Below are positions 21,680 through 33,535 of a stretch of DNA of 64,000 nucleotides, one piece after another. The stretch comes from Doryteuthis pealeii (lineage: Eukaryota > Mollusca > Cephalopoda > Myopsida > Loliginidae). The position numbers were made by a program, and so were the translations under genes. The stretch's first letter is position 1; each line of letters opens with the position of its first letter. The DNA lies in NCBI GenBank assembly GCA_023376005.1, contig CM042138.1, forward strand, positions 94,609,393 to 94,673,392, in the 5' to 3' direction. The notes under the pieces were generated by a model, which worked only from the letters and a program-made list of their open reading frames with translations, did no database searches and was not told the origin of the DNA.

Positions 21680-22610
21680 ATTTCTTAGTACTATCTATTA
21701 ATAATAGAGATTTGGACCCCATTTGTCTGTAACCAAAACTATGTCACTGCTTACGTCATAGTACCAAAAACCATCAATACATAGAAAAAAGAACAATCCT
21801 GTAATCATTTTTAAAAATTATTTTTTTACTCTCACCCTTTTTTTTCAGTAAAATAATAATAGCTATGATTTTGTGTAAAATTTATGAGTAAAATATTCAA
21901 ATTAATTATTTGAATAATAATTAACAGATGCCCACAACATTTTATTTGAGGGGGACAAAACTAATATCCATTTCAAATTGTTTTATTGTTTTTACTCATT
22001 TAATACATTTGATCATTATTCTTACTTATGATACAAACCCTAACATTGAATTTTTAACTCCCGACCTGCTCAGGCAATATCTTTCAAAAATTAATTCTTA
22101 CTCCACTCGGAGGGTGTTTTCTTTTTGCTAGTAATAGTAAATGAGTCTGGGTAAAAAAGCATAACAGTCATCAGCATCAGTTCAGTTTAAAGCAATAGGT
22201 CGGTTGGAATCTTTGATATATGTTTTGTGTATATGAAAGGCTTTGAAAGCTTTTAGATTTTGTATCATTGCAATAACTGTAACTTAATGATGATTAAAAA
22301 CTTAAGTAGTGCTGTTCTACATTTATGTTAAACTAAAAGTGGGTACCCAGCATAGCCTGGGTAGATGGGAGGTGAGCCAAAAAGTTAGTCTCGCAGATCA
22401 ATTATTACTGATTATTGGATTGTCGCAGGATGCCTCATTAAAATCCCTGGTTTGGCGTAAAAAAAAAAAGCATTCTAAATAGAAAAATGAATGTCTATTT
22501 ATTTAAAATATTAAATGTAATAAAAGAAATTCCATGCTGTCATTATTTAAATCTTATCTTTTTTAATTATTTTCATGAATATAAATGAAATCTTTATCAT
22601 TTTTGCTCAA
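21680..22610. other. AT-rich spacer with a SINE-C relic
   Basis: About 22,360-22,465 is a diverged SINE-C (GTTAGTCTCGCAGATCAATT, ATTACTGATTATTGGATTG). No gene was recognised in the remainder. Confidence 0.4.
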
Positions 22611-22616
22611 AAAGTA

Positions 22617-22690
22617 AAAGAGTGTCCGGCTGGGAACCTCGAGGTTCCTGGTTCGATTCTGACCCTCGCCAACTCAGCATATGAGTATTT
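22617..22690 (+). mobile_element. SINE-A tRNA head only
   Basis: GAGTGTCCGGCTGGGAACCT and GGTTCCTGGTTCGATTCTGA carry the B box, then CGCCAACTCAGCATATGAGT. The copy is cut off after the head and runs into the LINE relic. Confidence 0.6.
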
Positions 22691-23110
22691 TTTTGTATTT
22701 TTTTGTGCAGCAATTATTAGCGATTCAGTTTCTCTCTAGTGGTTTCCTCTTCTTAACTATGTCTAAGTCTTTTCATGTGCAACCTACCGAATTTGTCATT
22801 TGAAGTATCCATATAATTGTTTTTCTTCCCATTTCTGTTTTCTTGTTTTCATTGTTTTTTCTGTTTATTCATATGTTGCATCTGCTGTTATTGGTGGCCA
22901 TAAATAATCTTTCTTTGCGCTTTTTTGTATATACTTTGAGTCCTTGGATTGTGGTATCTATGCAATCCTCTATGTTGGCAAGACCACTTCCACCTTCCTT
23001 TCTTGATACATATAGCCCATCTCTATCATCTCTAGGGTGTAAAGCCTTGTGCATTGTCATTAATTTCCAAGTTTTTTGGTCAATCTGTTGTCCATTTTAA
23101 GAATGGCCCA
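22690..23110 (-). mobile_element. LINE RT 3' region relic
   Basis: The minus-strand ORF 22,869-23,060 reads MTMHKALHPRDDRDGLYVSR, KEGGSGLANIEDCIDTTIQG and ERLFMATNNSRCN. This is a conserved segment just upstream of the zinc-knuckle region seen at 15.8 kb. Downstream, in other frames, KDLDIVKKRKPLERN*I continues the same protein. Stops and frameshifts are present. Confidence 0.75.
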
Positions 23111-23157
23111 GAGTACCTTATAATGGGGATGGCCAAAGTATTTATTCCTTTGATGAG

Positions 23158-23158
<1 letters not shown>

Positions 23159-23202
<44 letters not shown>

Positions 23203-23290
23203 CCTTGTGAGTTTTTCACATCAGTTTTAACTGATGGTTTTTCAATGAAGCCTCTTTTGGTCTCCAGGATCTTCTAATTATTACCTTAAA
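23159..23290 (-). mobile_element. LINE 3' end with (ATT)n tail
   Basis: On the minus strand it reads GAAGATCCTGGAGACCAAAA, GAAAAACTCACAAGG and then (ATT)n. The same end occurs on the + strand at 50.34-50.50 and 55.3-55.43 kb. The (ATT)n run at 23,159-23,202 is the element's poly-ATT tail. Confidence 0.65.
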
Positions 23291-23441
23291 GAAGATTAGA
23301 GATACATACTAAATACATATTTATTTCAAATATGGTTTAATACTGTGGATCCGTAAGTCAAAACACTCAGTGTCAAAATATTTTGCCAAATGTCAATAAA
23401 TCATCCTCATTTTCTTATTTTTCACTTTTACTCATTTTTCA

Positions 23442-23452
<11 letters not shown>

Positions 23453-23473
<21 letters not shown>

Positions 23474-23594
23474 GTTGTAGTTTAGGGGTCTCCGTATGCT
23501 TCTCTCAGTATATATTTATATTTATGTCTTTTTTATGTTGAAGTTGGGCGTTATTATGAAGCATAATAACGCCCAACTTCAACATAAAAAAGAC

Positions 23595-23681
<87 letters not shown>
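23453..23681. repeat. Near-perfect palindrome with (TA)n and (TG)n
   Basis: Arms 23,511-23,558 and 23,562-23,611 (GTTGAAGTTGGGCGTTATTA and its complement) match along about 48 bp with a 3-bp loop and one 2-bp indel. (TA)n at 23,453-23,473 and 23,607-23,632, then (TG)n to 23,681, flank it. Confidence 0.85.
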
Positions 23682-23682
<1 letters not shown>

Positions 23683-23875
23683 TACAAAGACAAATGGAGA
23701 GAGAAATGTGGGTGGCATAATAGATTTTGTTTCTTAGTGCAAGTGTTAAATAACCCACCAATACAACCTGTTACTTGTTACTTGGAAAAGAGATTGACAT
23801 TGTAACCTCCATTGTCCAAATGAAAGGGAATTTCTTTGCATGACACTCTGACAACCCTATAGGTTTTGTGTTACA

Positions 23876-23895
23876 CACTCACACACACACACACA

Positions 23896-23933
<38 letters not shown>

Positions 23934-24110
23934 TGGAAGAAAACAAATATTTGTACGCAACAAATTTTTACTTTATTGTATTTCCAACTAATGAATAAAT
24001 ATACTTTTCATATATATATATACAGTGAGGGGGGGAAACAAATTTTGTATACAAATAAATATTTAACTTATTGTGTTTTACAACTAATGAATAAACACAC
24101 TTTTCATATA
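23876..24110. mobile_element. Duplicated Tc1-like end beside (CA)n(TA)n
   Basis: ATACAGTGGAAGAAAACAAA (about 23,930) and ATACAGTGAGGGGGGAAACA (about 24,020) start two tandem copies of an ~85-bp segment ending CTAATGAATAAA and CTTTTCATATA. CAGTGAGGG at a TA site resembles the inverted terminal repeat of Tc1-like transposons. No transposase is present. (CA)n(TA)n at 23,876-23,931 precedes. Confidence 0.5.
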
Positions 24111-24242
24111 ATTCTCTTGGGTTTTTTGTTGTTTTTTTTCTTGTGTTCTCCTTTTATCATTAATTCTAATTCAAATGAGAAATCTGTTTTTAAAGTTTAA
24201 CGCTATTCATTTCAAATCCAAAATAAAACAAATAATGTTTGC

Positions 24243-24676
24243 TAGACCTGTGAGCAATTGTGATGAAAGGGTGCTCCACATTCCCTCCAGAACTGGAACC
24301 TCACCATCAGATAGAGTTTAACGTCATTCCCAGGGCATGTAGACCCTCAGTCACCGGCTTTTAGCACCCATATGATAAAAAGTGGTTGGGGCTTGCCACA
24401 AGAGAAATATGGTTGGGACAATCATATAGGTGCTAGGGCTTGACATGACCAGCCAATTGATCAGAGGAAGCCTCTCCGCCCACCCATCTAGCCTAAGTAA
24501 GGTCCAAAGTGTAGTGTTGCATGTCATGGACTGCTCATCCATGAGGATTCAGTCCTTAAGCATCACAAGTCATCACCCACGACTAACAGATGACCCTACT
24601 GGGGGTGGGGGGTGGAGGCTCTTACCCCTCTGCTGAGGTGCAGTCGGTGTATTCTAAAGCCCCAGCCGACAGGGCT
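24243..24676 (-). mobile_element. SINE-D, 3'-truncated
   Basis: On the minus strand it begins CCCTGTCGGCTGGGGCTTTA and reaches the GAGGTTCCAGTTCTGGA region, without the shared 3' tail. Confidence 0.75.
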
Positions 24677-24886
24677 ACTAGAAATTTCTACAAATATCTA
24701 ATACATTATAAGCTAAGAAATAGATTTAAAAAAATCTAATTAGTATAATCAATGTTTGATAAAAAAACAAATAAACAACCTTATGTTTGAGTATAATATC
24801 AATAATCAATGAAATATTAATTAACAATAATTTTTGTCTGTTCATCAAATATTGATTATTTACAACTGAGGTGCAAGGTTATAGAC

Positions 24887-25905
24887 GGTCATTCAATAAA
24901 TAAGGGGATTTTTTTTCTTAAGGAGGGACCTATAATATATACTAGTGTAATTCAATGAATAGGGGATGTTTTTGAATGAGGAAGGTTTGGTTTGGTTTGG
25001 TTTGTTTTGTTTTACGGCATATCAATCTCAGTGGGTCATTTAATGCCGACAAAGTTGTGAAATAAATTCCTTCTTAATGCATAATACAATTTTGTTTATC
25101 AACTCATGTTTTCTATTTAACCCATAGATAGGACCCTAACAGGTACTACCACTCTGGGTCAGAGTGGACCAGGGAGCAATGGTGATGAAGGGTGCTCCAC
25201 ATTCCCCAAAACTCCAGAACTGGAACCTCACCATCAGATAGAGTTTAACGTCATTCCCAGGACATGTAGACCCGCAGTCACCGCCTTCTAGCACCCATAA
25301 GATAAAAAGGGGTTGGGGGTTGCCATAAGGGCAATAGGGTTGGGCAATCATATAGGTGCTAGGGCTTGACGTGACCACCCGATTGATCGGAGGGGGCCTC
25401 TCCAACCGCCCGTCTAGCCCAAGATAGGGCCAAAGTGGAGTATTGCAAGTCATAGACTGCTCATCCACCTGGATTCTATCCTTAAGCATCATGGGTCGCT
25501 ACCCACGGCCAACAATTGGGGAAGTTTTACCCCTCTGCAGAGGTGCATTCTAACGCCCCACTGACAGGGCCGGAATGAGGAAGGATATATTATATATACA
25601 ATGGTTATTCAATAAATAAGGGGATATTATTTTTAACGAAAGAGAGACCTATTATATATGTGGGTCATTTAAGAAACAAGGGGCATTTTTTTGACTAAGG
25701 AGGGATCTATTATATATAGGAGTGTCACTGAACACATAAGGGTAATCTTTTTAACTGAGGAAGGACATATTATACATGCTAGGGTCATTGAATAAATTAG
25801 GGGGATTTTTTTTTGACTAAGGAGGGACCTATTATATATACAAGGATCATTGAACAAATAAAAGGGCCATTCAATAAATAAGGGGAATTTCTGAAAAAAA
25901 TCAAA
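24887..25905 (+). repeat. ~60-bp tandem array K, split by SINE-D
   Basis: Units of about 60 bp (GGTCATTCAATAAATAAGGG, a T-run, AACTAAGGAGGGACCTATTA, TATATA) lie at 24,887-24,985 and 25,573-25,905. SINE-D sits inside the array. The minus-strand ORF 25,669-26,016 is a translation of these units and shows a periodic FIxSMTLxxII-type pattern, so it is not a gene. Confidence 0.8.
24986..25572 (-). mobile_element. SINE-D, full length, with target duplication
   Basis: This is the reference copy, 587 bp. The 12-bp duplication GAATGAGGAAGG lies at 24,974-24,985 and 25,573-25,584. On the minus strand it starts CGGCCCTGTCAGTGGGGCGT and ends CGTAAAACAAAACAAACC with a repeated AAACC tail. A target duplication with a variable simple tail is diagnostic of LINE-driven retrotransposition. 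Confidence 0.85.
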
Positions 25906-26598
25906 ACAAATTTTTTTTTCCGAATTTTTTTTCCATAAACTCTGCATTGTTTGGAATTGGTTTAGAGCAAAAATTATTTTGATTGTTGTGAGGCTATTCA
26001 AATAGCTGCAACTCAAACAGAATTCTCCTTGTTTAAACAGAGGTCTTTCATCGAATTTTTGTCAGCTGTGAAGTACAAACCATGTGAAATTTACAGAAAC
26101 ATATGAGATGTTTATAGAGAAGCACATTTTAGTAAAAAAATATCTTTAGAAATGGGATAAACATGGGTTTTCCATTACTAGCCCAAAAATACAGTCCATG
26201 GAGCGGAAACACACTAACTGAGGTAAAGAAAAAGGTCTGGGCATAGAGGTCAGTAAAGAAGGTCATACTTACAGTCTTCTAGAACATAAAAGGATCTATC
26301 ATTATTGATTTTCTTTAAAAAAAAGGGGAATTGTAAATAGTATTTCCTTTTATCAAGTCTTTCAACAAAATTTACCTTATTTATTAAATGACCCTTGTAT
26401 TTATTTGCAGGTATAATATATAGTATATAGTTTTTTCTTGGGGGGGGGGGTGCTTTTTGTTTTCAAATAAATTATATATTTCTGTAATGATTTTAATCAG
26501 ATGTTTTTTGTTGTTATTGTTATTATTTTGATAGCATAAATTACCAACTTTCTATTATCAACTCCTGAGGCAAAATTCACCTTATTTATTGAATAACC

Positions 26599-26601
<3 letters not shown>
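25906..26601. repeat. AT-rich region with inverted unit ends
   Basis: CCTTATTTATTAAATGACC (26,375-26,393) and CCTTATTTATTGAATAACC (26,580-26,598) are inverted copies of the tandem-array unit start. They end longer related segments containing CAAAATTCACC. A G-run of 10 lies at about 26,440. Confidence 0.6.
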
Positions 26602-27200
<599 letters not shown>

Positions 27201-28050
27201 CTATCATATTCCTCACAGACTTTTTATATAAAAAGTGAGTCAGCCTTTAGTTTAATGTTCTAGCTACTAACAAAAGGAGAATATTATTCCAATGCGGTAA
27301 GAATTTAACATTGTTACAGAATTACATTAAGCTTCTGGAATTTACCATTATTGATTTTTTTGAAAAAGGTGCAACTATAAACAATTCTTCCTATTGCCAA
27401 CTCTTCAGACAAAATTCACCTTATTTATTGAATGACCAACATATAACAATTATCAGTACATAAAATGGAATCAGCTGACTAAGTTTAAATTTCAGTTGAT
27501 GTTATTTATTTTTGATATTAATCTCCTTATGAATCCACTTGGCTCTGCACTTTGTCTGTTGTTCAAATCAGAAAATCATTTGAATCCTTATCTATACTAG
27601 CAAATATATGCACCCTCCAAGTGCAAGTATTTAGGCTTTAATATAATAATTATATATCATTATATCAAATTAGAAAGACTAATGAAACTAAATAAAAATG
27701 CAGATATAAAGATTTGAAACAGGAGCGGGATAATCGAAAAATAGAACAACTAAAACTTACTATTCCATCACTAGCCTCTTTCATTGATAATTTTTCCTCA
27801 TTAACTATTTAGTTAAAATAGGAAGTAAAGAATAAAATCACAATTATTTCTTCTTAATGGATTTCTTTTAAGATTTATCTCTGAGATGTTTGCACATATT
27901 CATTAAGATAAAACCAAACAATTAGAAATCAATGATACTGAGCACATATTTATTAAAATCAAATTTTTAATATCAATATGCAAATTAGTTTTCCTGTTTA
28001 CACTGTAAACCGCAGTTTTGTTGTATATATAAATACAATTGCATGATATT
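27201..28050. other. AT-rich spacer with one inverted K-unit end
   Basis: CCTTATTTATTGAATGACC at 27,419-27,437 ends a segment (27,335-27,443) related to 26,282-26,400. Nothing else was recognised. Confidence 0.45.
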
Positions 28051-28053
28051 ACT

Positions 28054-28645
28054 ATGTAGATCTGGCCCACGCCGGGGGTCCAGTGGCTTCGGCCCTGGAT
28101 CTTTACGAGTTAATAGCGTCGATCCCAGGGGGCTATCCCCCCAGGCAACACCTGCCCCCTTGATTTAAAGGGGCAGGGCTGGGTTTATTGCCCAGTGCCT
28201 GAGGCGCCCCCCTTGAGGGGGAATGCCGACGGGATCGACGCAATTTTTTCACCTGCCACTCCATGAGCTTCGGCTTGCGGGTGGTCCCACGTTAATAGGG
28301 ACTTTGTGCCTGACCCGTACAAGTGGGGTACGCGGTAAATATCATGTAGATCTGGCCCACGCCAGGGTCCAGTGGCTTCAGCCCTGGATCTTTACAAGTT
28401 AATAGCGTCGATCCCAGGGGGCTATCCCCCCAGGCAATACCTGCCCCCTCGATTTAAAGGGGCAGGACTGAGTTTATTGCCCAGCGCCTGAGGCGCCCCC
28501 TTGAGGGGGGATGCCGACAGGATCGACGCAATTTTTGTTTTTTCCCACCTATGAGCTTCGGCTTGTGGGTGGGCCCACGTTAAAATGAGGCCTTGTGCCC
28601 AGCCAATACAAGTGGGGTATGAGGCAAATACCTGTAGATATGGTC
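28054..28645. repeat. GC-rich, highly structured 290-bp tandem dimer
   Basis: Unit 1 (28,054-28,343) and unit 2 (28,344-28,633) are about 90% alike by eye, with a short start of a third. Within unit 1, an 11-bp perfect stem GCGTCGATCCC (28,116-126) / GGGATCGACGC (28,231-241) encloses five hairpins: GGGGG-CTAT-CCCCC, CCTGCCCC/GGGGCAGG (8 bp), CTGGG/CCCAG, GCC-TGA-GGC and CCCCC-TTGA-GGGGG. Outside are a TTCG-loop hairpin TCCAG(T)GGC/GCCCTGGA (28,079-099) and another with TTCG near 28,256-284. Unit 2 keeps all but single pairs. No ORF spans it. It may be a structured RNA gene relic, a SINE-like element or a satellite. I do not recognise the family. Confidence 0.75.
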
Positions 28646-29690
28646 AATAGTATTGATAATGTAAAACAATTTTATTAATAATTGAGGTTAAAATAAAATA
28701 AAATAATGGAGAATGTGATGTCAATAACTAAGAGAACTGTGTCTTGAGTAGAAATATAGTTTTGGTTACAGACAAATACACAATCTCCATTATTATAAGA
28801 TTTCATTGTGATGCAATCAATCTGTTAGAAATTAAATAGTATTTACATTTTTGTTTTGTTTCAAGACAAAAAACATGACCTATAAAAATAAAATAATATC
28901 AAAGTTACTGAATAATTTTTCAAAATGTATAATTATTTTGTGTATTCTTACATTAGTAGAATGTAAGGATGCATATTTGTGTAATGGTTATTGTCAAATT
29001 GAAAATGAATGTAACAGTGCAACAGGAGTTTGAACTCGCCTATTATGATATCACAGTTTAACATATTAGCTATTATATCATGGGGACTCCCCGAGTGACC
29101 TAGGTTACTCCAGTATTTGATGGTTTCTGGTTTAATCTCAATTTTCCACTCTGTTTATTTGTGAAAATCAATTTCCATGAAAGAGGTTTTAAAATTTGGA
29201 GGGAACAGATTTGATTGGTTGAGAAAGGTGTCATGTGATGTTTTTTTTGTGAGTGTGTGTGTGTGTGTGTTTGGGTAAATTTGGAACCACTTTCGGCCTA
29301 TTTAAGACTACTTATGATTTTTTCATTCAACTTTTAAGTAGATATTTCCAGTGGTTTCTATGCTATTGAGAATTGACACTGATTTTAGTCTAGACATCAT
29401 CACTTTAGTTGCTCAACATGTCTTCATTAGAAGTGATAATTTTGAAATTTAAAAAATTAAATATTCAGTCTCGGATCAAGTCTCCAATAAGCATCCTAGC
29501 ACATCAAGCTATTGAAAGGTTCACATTTTAATTGTCACCGGTAAGTTCCACTTCAAACATTTGTAAACAAAACAGATGATTTTTTTCACTTATATTGTAT
29601 ATGATAAAAACAAATTTTACAAGTTGTGTGATACTATTTCTGAACATCATCCTTTTATTCAAATAAACATAAAAAATATTTTGGATTCAG
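28646..29690. other. Spacer with SINE-B head relic and (TG)n
   Basis: About 28,985-29,085 on the minus strand resembles a SINE head (GAGTTCAAACTCC-like B box). A TG run lies near 29,250. CACCGGTAAGTTCC at about 29,537 is a donor-like site, preceded 240 bp upstream by a TATTTAAG box, but no exon was recognised. Confidence 0.35.
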
Positions 29691-29935
29691 GCTTTATTCA
29701 GGGGTTATAGCTACCTTGTGAAGAGGAAATTTCTTCCTGTCCAGTAATAATGTCTGATCCCATTTAAGGCCTAAGTCTGAATGGCTGAGGGAATCTCTTG
29801 GTGGTAGGAAGTGGGTCCTTTTTCCCGTTCATGCTCAGAGGATTCTTCCTGTCTGAGGGCTCATGGGAGATTGTTATTTTTTTGTTGTTTTTATTTTATT
29901 TTATTTCAATTTTATTTTAAACCTCACAAATTAAA
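29685..29935 (-). mobile_element. Repeat I, LTR-like
   Basis: This third copy of the segment found at 4.0 and 13.6 kb carries the GAATAAAGCCTGAA poly(A)-signal region on the minus strand and an A/T-rich opposite end. Confidence 0.45.
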
Positions 29936-30689
29936 CCTTAATTATCATAGATTATCAACAAGGGTGGAGCTACTATGATGGTTCATGTTTGGTCATGTGC
30001 TACTGATGCTTGAGGAAGATATTTTCATTTTTAAAGTAATTCACTTTAAAAACAATTTGATTTAGCCTTTTCAATGATTGGTTCCCATATTGTGTTAATG
30101 TAGCAGAGATTGAACTGATGACCTCCTGATTGTGAGTCGTGGCTTGAAATCAGACTACTCCCCTCATTTATGTGTTTGCAAATTTCTACATTACGATCGG
30201 CAGTGCTTGGGGGCGTGATTGGTCAGGGCAGTTAATTATTATTTAAGGCCTACCTTCCCATATCGAGGGAGTTGTGTTTGATCTTGCTTGAGAACACAGA
30301 CATGCGTCAGACAAAAAAACGAGTAAACTTAGGCGGATTGATTGAAGATTGCTGTAATATTGTTGCAGGCAGAAAGACTTTGTCAGTGGACTTTTGCAGT
30401 TGGGAAAGTGATTTCCAATAATCCGTTACAAAACGATTTTTCAGTTAATGAGATCTTAAAATAAGAATATCAAAATAACTGATGTCATTGGATTTTACAC
30501 CTTGAGTTGTGCAGCAAATACCAATGAACATTTTTTGTTTTTGAATGATCTTGATGCTTCTCATGACGCATGTCAGAATGATAGGTGTACAAAAACAATG
30601 ATGTTATTATTTAAATGAATCACCAAAGTTCTTTGATGCCTTGTTTGATCAACAGTCAAACTATTCAAAATGATTTCCCAGGTTGGGAC
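29936..30689. other. AT-rich spacer with a TATA-like box
   Basis: GATTGGTCAGGGCAGTTAAT then ATTTAAGGCC (about 30,207-30,250) has a CCAAT-box complement and TATA-like spacing. No exon or ORF was recognised. Confidence 0.3.
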
Positions 30690-30810
30690 ATTGCTATTCT
30701 CAGATACACAGGGAACATCTGAGGAAGACTGGAGGATACAGCAGCCAAAACATTGTGTTTTTACATACCACAATAAAGATGAGGACAACAGTCCGAAAAA
30801 TCAAAATTAT
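30690..30810 (+). repeat. Repeat F copy
   Basis: ACATCTGAGGAAGACTGGAG, GCAGCCAAAACATTGTG and AAAGATGAGGACAACAGTCC match the family on the + strand. The core is decayed (CTGAGGA, CAAAAC). Confidence 0.6.
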
Positions 30811-30859
30811 AGATTATCCAATGTGGAAAGCTTTTAAAAAAAACTATTTAAACAGATTA

Positions 30860-31069
30860 TACAATGTGGCCTGAAAGTCTTATGGACATATTTTTTTTTT
30901 AGAGGTCAAATAATTACATCATACAACCCGGAATTCGAGAAAATAATTTAATTTTTAAAGATTTTTCTTAGAGGTAAAATATTTATATAACATATTATAT
31001 TATTAAAACAATAAATAATTAAAGTTAAAATAATATGTAGGGGTGACAAGACTTTCGGACCACCCTGTA
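30860..31069. mobile_element. mariner-like MITE
   Basis: The left end TACAATGTGGCCTGAAAGTC and the complement of the right end, TACAGGGTGGTCCGAAAGTC, are inverted repeats of about 27 bp with a TA at each edge. The interior is AT-rich with no transposase; length is 210 bp. ACAGGGTGG(T/N)CC...AAGTCTT ends are typical of the mariner group. Confidence 0.75.
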
Positions 31070-31867
31070 CAGTGATTCATTTGAACTGTTTTTCTCATCT
31101 TAGCTAAAAAATTTTATTAACAGCATTTCTGCCTCTGTATTTTCCCTCTCTGCATTTCTCTCATACACGCTCTGACTGGGTAGTGCCTATTAGAGTCCCC
31201 TCTATAGGTTAAAAATATATCTGTTTGCAAATTATTTGTATAATGTATTAGATAGGAATATTTGATAGCATTTTTTTAAAATTCAAATACTTAAGAAACT
31301 ACATAAAAAATGTACATATAAACGTACAATCTACGCAATTCCCTGACCTATAGGCATAAAATAACACTTGACAGGTTATATGCCATTAAAATCAATCAAT
31401 CTGTACTCTATGGTCTTCTTCAGGTGCCTGTCGCATAATCCCGCTTGATTAAATGACCAAAAAAATATGCACATTACACAAGGGAGGTAACTCGTTGAAG
31501 AAAAAAAATTAAATGAGATTCATTTTGTAAGGGAGGTAAAACTAATCTTTCGTTTTTATTAATTCCGTCGAAATATCTAAAGAAAGAAAATAAACAAATA
31601 AATGATAAATAATGAATAAATGGATAACGACAATAAATAAATGATAATAATTAACAATGATAATAATAAAAATATCATTCAACGAGTATAATAAAATAAG
31701 TAAATACAAATACCTGGAAATTTAAATGGAAAAATGTAGCACCTGAAAACTAATAGTAACTGTAGGAGCCCTGGGTATGATCAAGAAAGGTACAAATAAA
31801 CAGATTAACAAGATACCTGGCAGGCCCAATCTATATGAAATACAAAGATTGCACTTTGTGGAATTTC
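31070..31867. other. AT-rich spacer
   Basis: GGTTATATGCCATTAAAATC at about 31,375 is a solo copy of the SINE-D/E 3' tail with a CAATCAATC end. Nothing else was recognised. Confidence 0.4.
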
Positions 31868-32868
31868 ACCCTGTTGGCTGGGGCAGAAGAATACACCGAC
31901 TGCTCCTCTGCAGAGGGGTGTTGGGTCAGTAAAATATGTTTATTCCTGTGTGTGGGGTTAAGTGAAGGAGAGGCTTTCTGTGATTGGATATAGCAATCAC
32001 ATGATGTGTTCAGAAGTTTTGGTGTAAAATACCAAAATCTCCAGATAGATTCCTGACCAGTTCCCAGGGTGCACGTCGATCAGAAATTTTCCCCCAAAAA
32101 ACACTAAATCAGAAGATACCAAATATCTCCTCTCCATCACACTGGTAAGTCTCTCAAACTTGACTCTAGACAAAGGAAGAACTTTATATTGTTAGTCATT
32201 GCTTTATTCTTTAATAAATTGTTAGAATTGAATCAAGTTTTTATCTATTTATTTGTTGCTGTTAGTCTTAGAATCAAATGCTATGCTAATACCAATAGGG
32301 GTAAAATCCCTACAATGGGGCCACCTGTTGGCTGTGGGTGGCAACCAGTGATGCTTAAGGATGGAATCTTGGTGGCTGAGCAGTCCATGATATGCAACAC
32401 TCCACTTTGTTGTTGAATTAGGCTAGACGGGTGGTTGGAGAGGCTCTTCGATCAAATGGCTGGTCATGTCAAACCCTAGCACCTATATGATTGTTCTAAC
32501 CCTATTGCCCTTATGGCAAATCCCCAACCCTTTTTATCATATATGTGCTAGAAGGCAGTGGTTGAGGGTCTTAGTGTCCTGTGTATGATGTTAAACTGCA
32601 TCTAGTGGTGAATTCTAGATCTCTGAGGAGTAATCCCCTTTACTCGCAGGTCCGCCCTGACCCGAGTGATAGTACCTGTTAGGGTCCCATTTAAGGGTTA
32701 AATAGATAAAAAAGATGTGTATTGAAAAATGTGTTTAGAAAAAATTGAGTTTTTTTAAAAAATTGAATACCCAACAAGAATGAATAAAACAAAATGTCTT
32801 CAGAATAAAATAACCCAACAAGGGTTGACATGCTGTAAAATCCAACCAACCAACCAACCAGCCTGATG
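31868..32868 (+). mobile_element. SINE-D, full length, split by an LTR-like insert
   Basis: The head CCCTGTTGGCTGGGGCAGAA ... CTCTGCAGAGGGG (31,868-31,918) and the rest (32,297-32,868, ending GGGTTGACATGCTGTAAAAT with a CCAACC tail) join into a normal SINE-D when 31,919-32,296 is removed. Confidence 0.75.
31919..32296 (+). mobile_element. 378-bp insert with 5-bp duplication, possible solo LTR
   Basis: AGGGG is duplicated at 31,914-918 and 32,297-301. The insert starts TGTTGGGTCA and ends TACCAAT, so TTGG/CCAA lie near the ends. Inside are ATTGG (CCAAT complement), a strong splice donor CTGGTAAGTC near 32,143 and AATAAA at about 32,212. Size, 5-bp duplication, donor and poly(A) signal suggest a solo LTR, but canonical TG...CA ends are not clear. 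A 75-residue ORF crosses the junction and is an artefact. Confidence 0.5.
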
Positions 32869-33207
32869 CTTTTGTTACATAATTCATGGGTAGCCTGTGA
32901 ATTATGTAAGTTGTGTAGTATATATTTTTGAATCAGAGTTTGTTAGTAATTCAAATTGGAGAGTTGAGTGGAAAGTTACTGATGATGATTAACATTGAGG
33001 TCAATCCACTTGACCCCCCGAAAAACGGTAGAAGCGTATGATAGTTTTTAGTTAGTTGCAGCCAGAAAGTCAGTGTGACCAAATGCTTGAGGTCTGCTTG
33101 ATCTGAAATGCCGCTTCACACAGCACGGTTGTGGTCTGTCGTTGTTTTGATAAAATCTATAAAGAAAATAACAAAGTCTTGCATATTAATCAATCCATAA
33201 AAGATGA

Positions 33208-33535
33208 GCAAACACTCAGCCAAACAGGATGAAATACGATCCAAAAGAAAGCCCAACAGGAGAGCCCACCAGAGTAAGAATAAGTAAGTAAAGTAAAGTC
33301 ATCGGCCTAATGTCAGTATCAGCCAATCATCGAGGGAGTCTATCCCCTTTTCAATAGCGCTAGACCAAGGAGATTATTTTAGCGTCTGAGGTGGGGCACC
33401 ACACCTACCATCAACTCCTCACTTTACCGCACAGATCCCTGTGCTACTCATACGCTAAGTTGGCGAGGGCCAGTATTGAACCAGAAACCTTGGAATTCCT
33501 AGCCAAACGCTCTACCGACTGAGCTAAACCAAACC
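33208..33535 (-). mobile_element. SINE-A plus 3' extension
   Basis: The minus-strand SINE-A (33,285-33,535) has the head GGTTTGGTTTAGCTCAGTCG and its 3' end continues into the same 75-bp extension (33,208-33,284) as the copy at 20.0 kb. Confidence 0.8.

Noticed and set aside
24887..25905. CRISPR-like array
   Set aside because: Units are contiguous and diverged with no unique spacers, and the DNA is clearly animal.
25669..26016. 115-residue ORF with internal repeats
   Set aside because: The periodic protein comes from the ~60-bp DNA tandem unit, whose length is near a multiple of three.
28851..29033. 60-residue ORF with a hydrophobic stretch and cysteines
   Set aside because: It might suggest a small secreted peptide, but its 3' part overlaps a SINE-like head and there is no supporting context.
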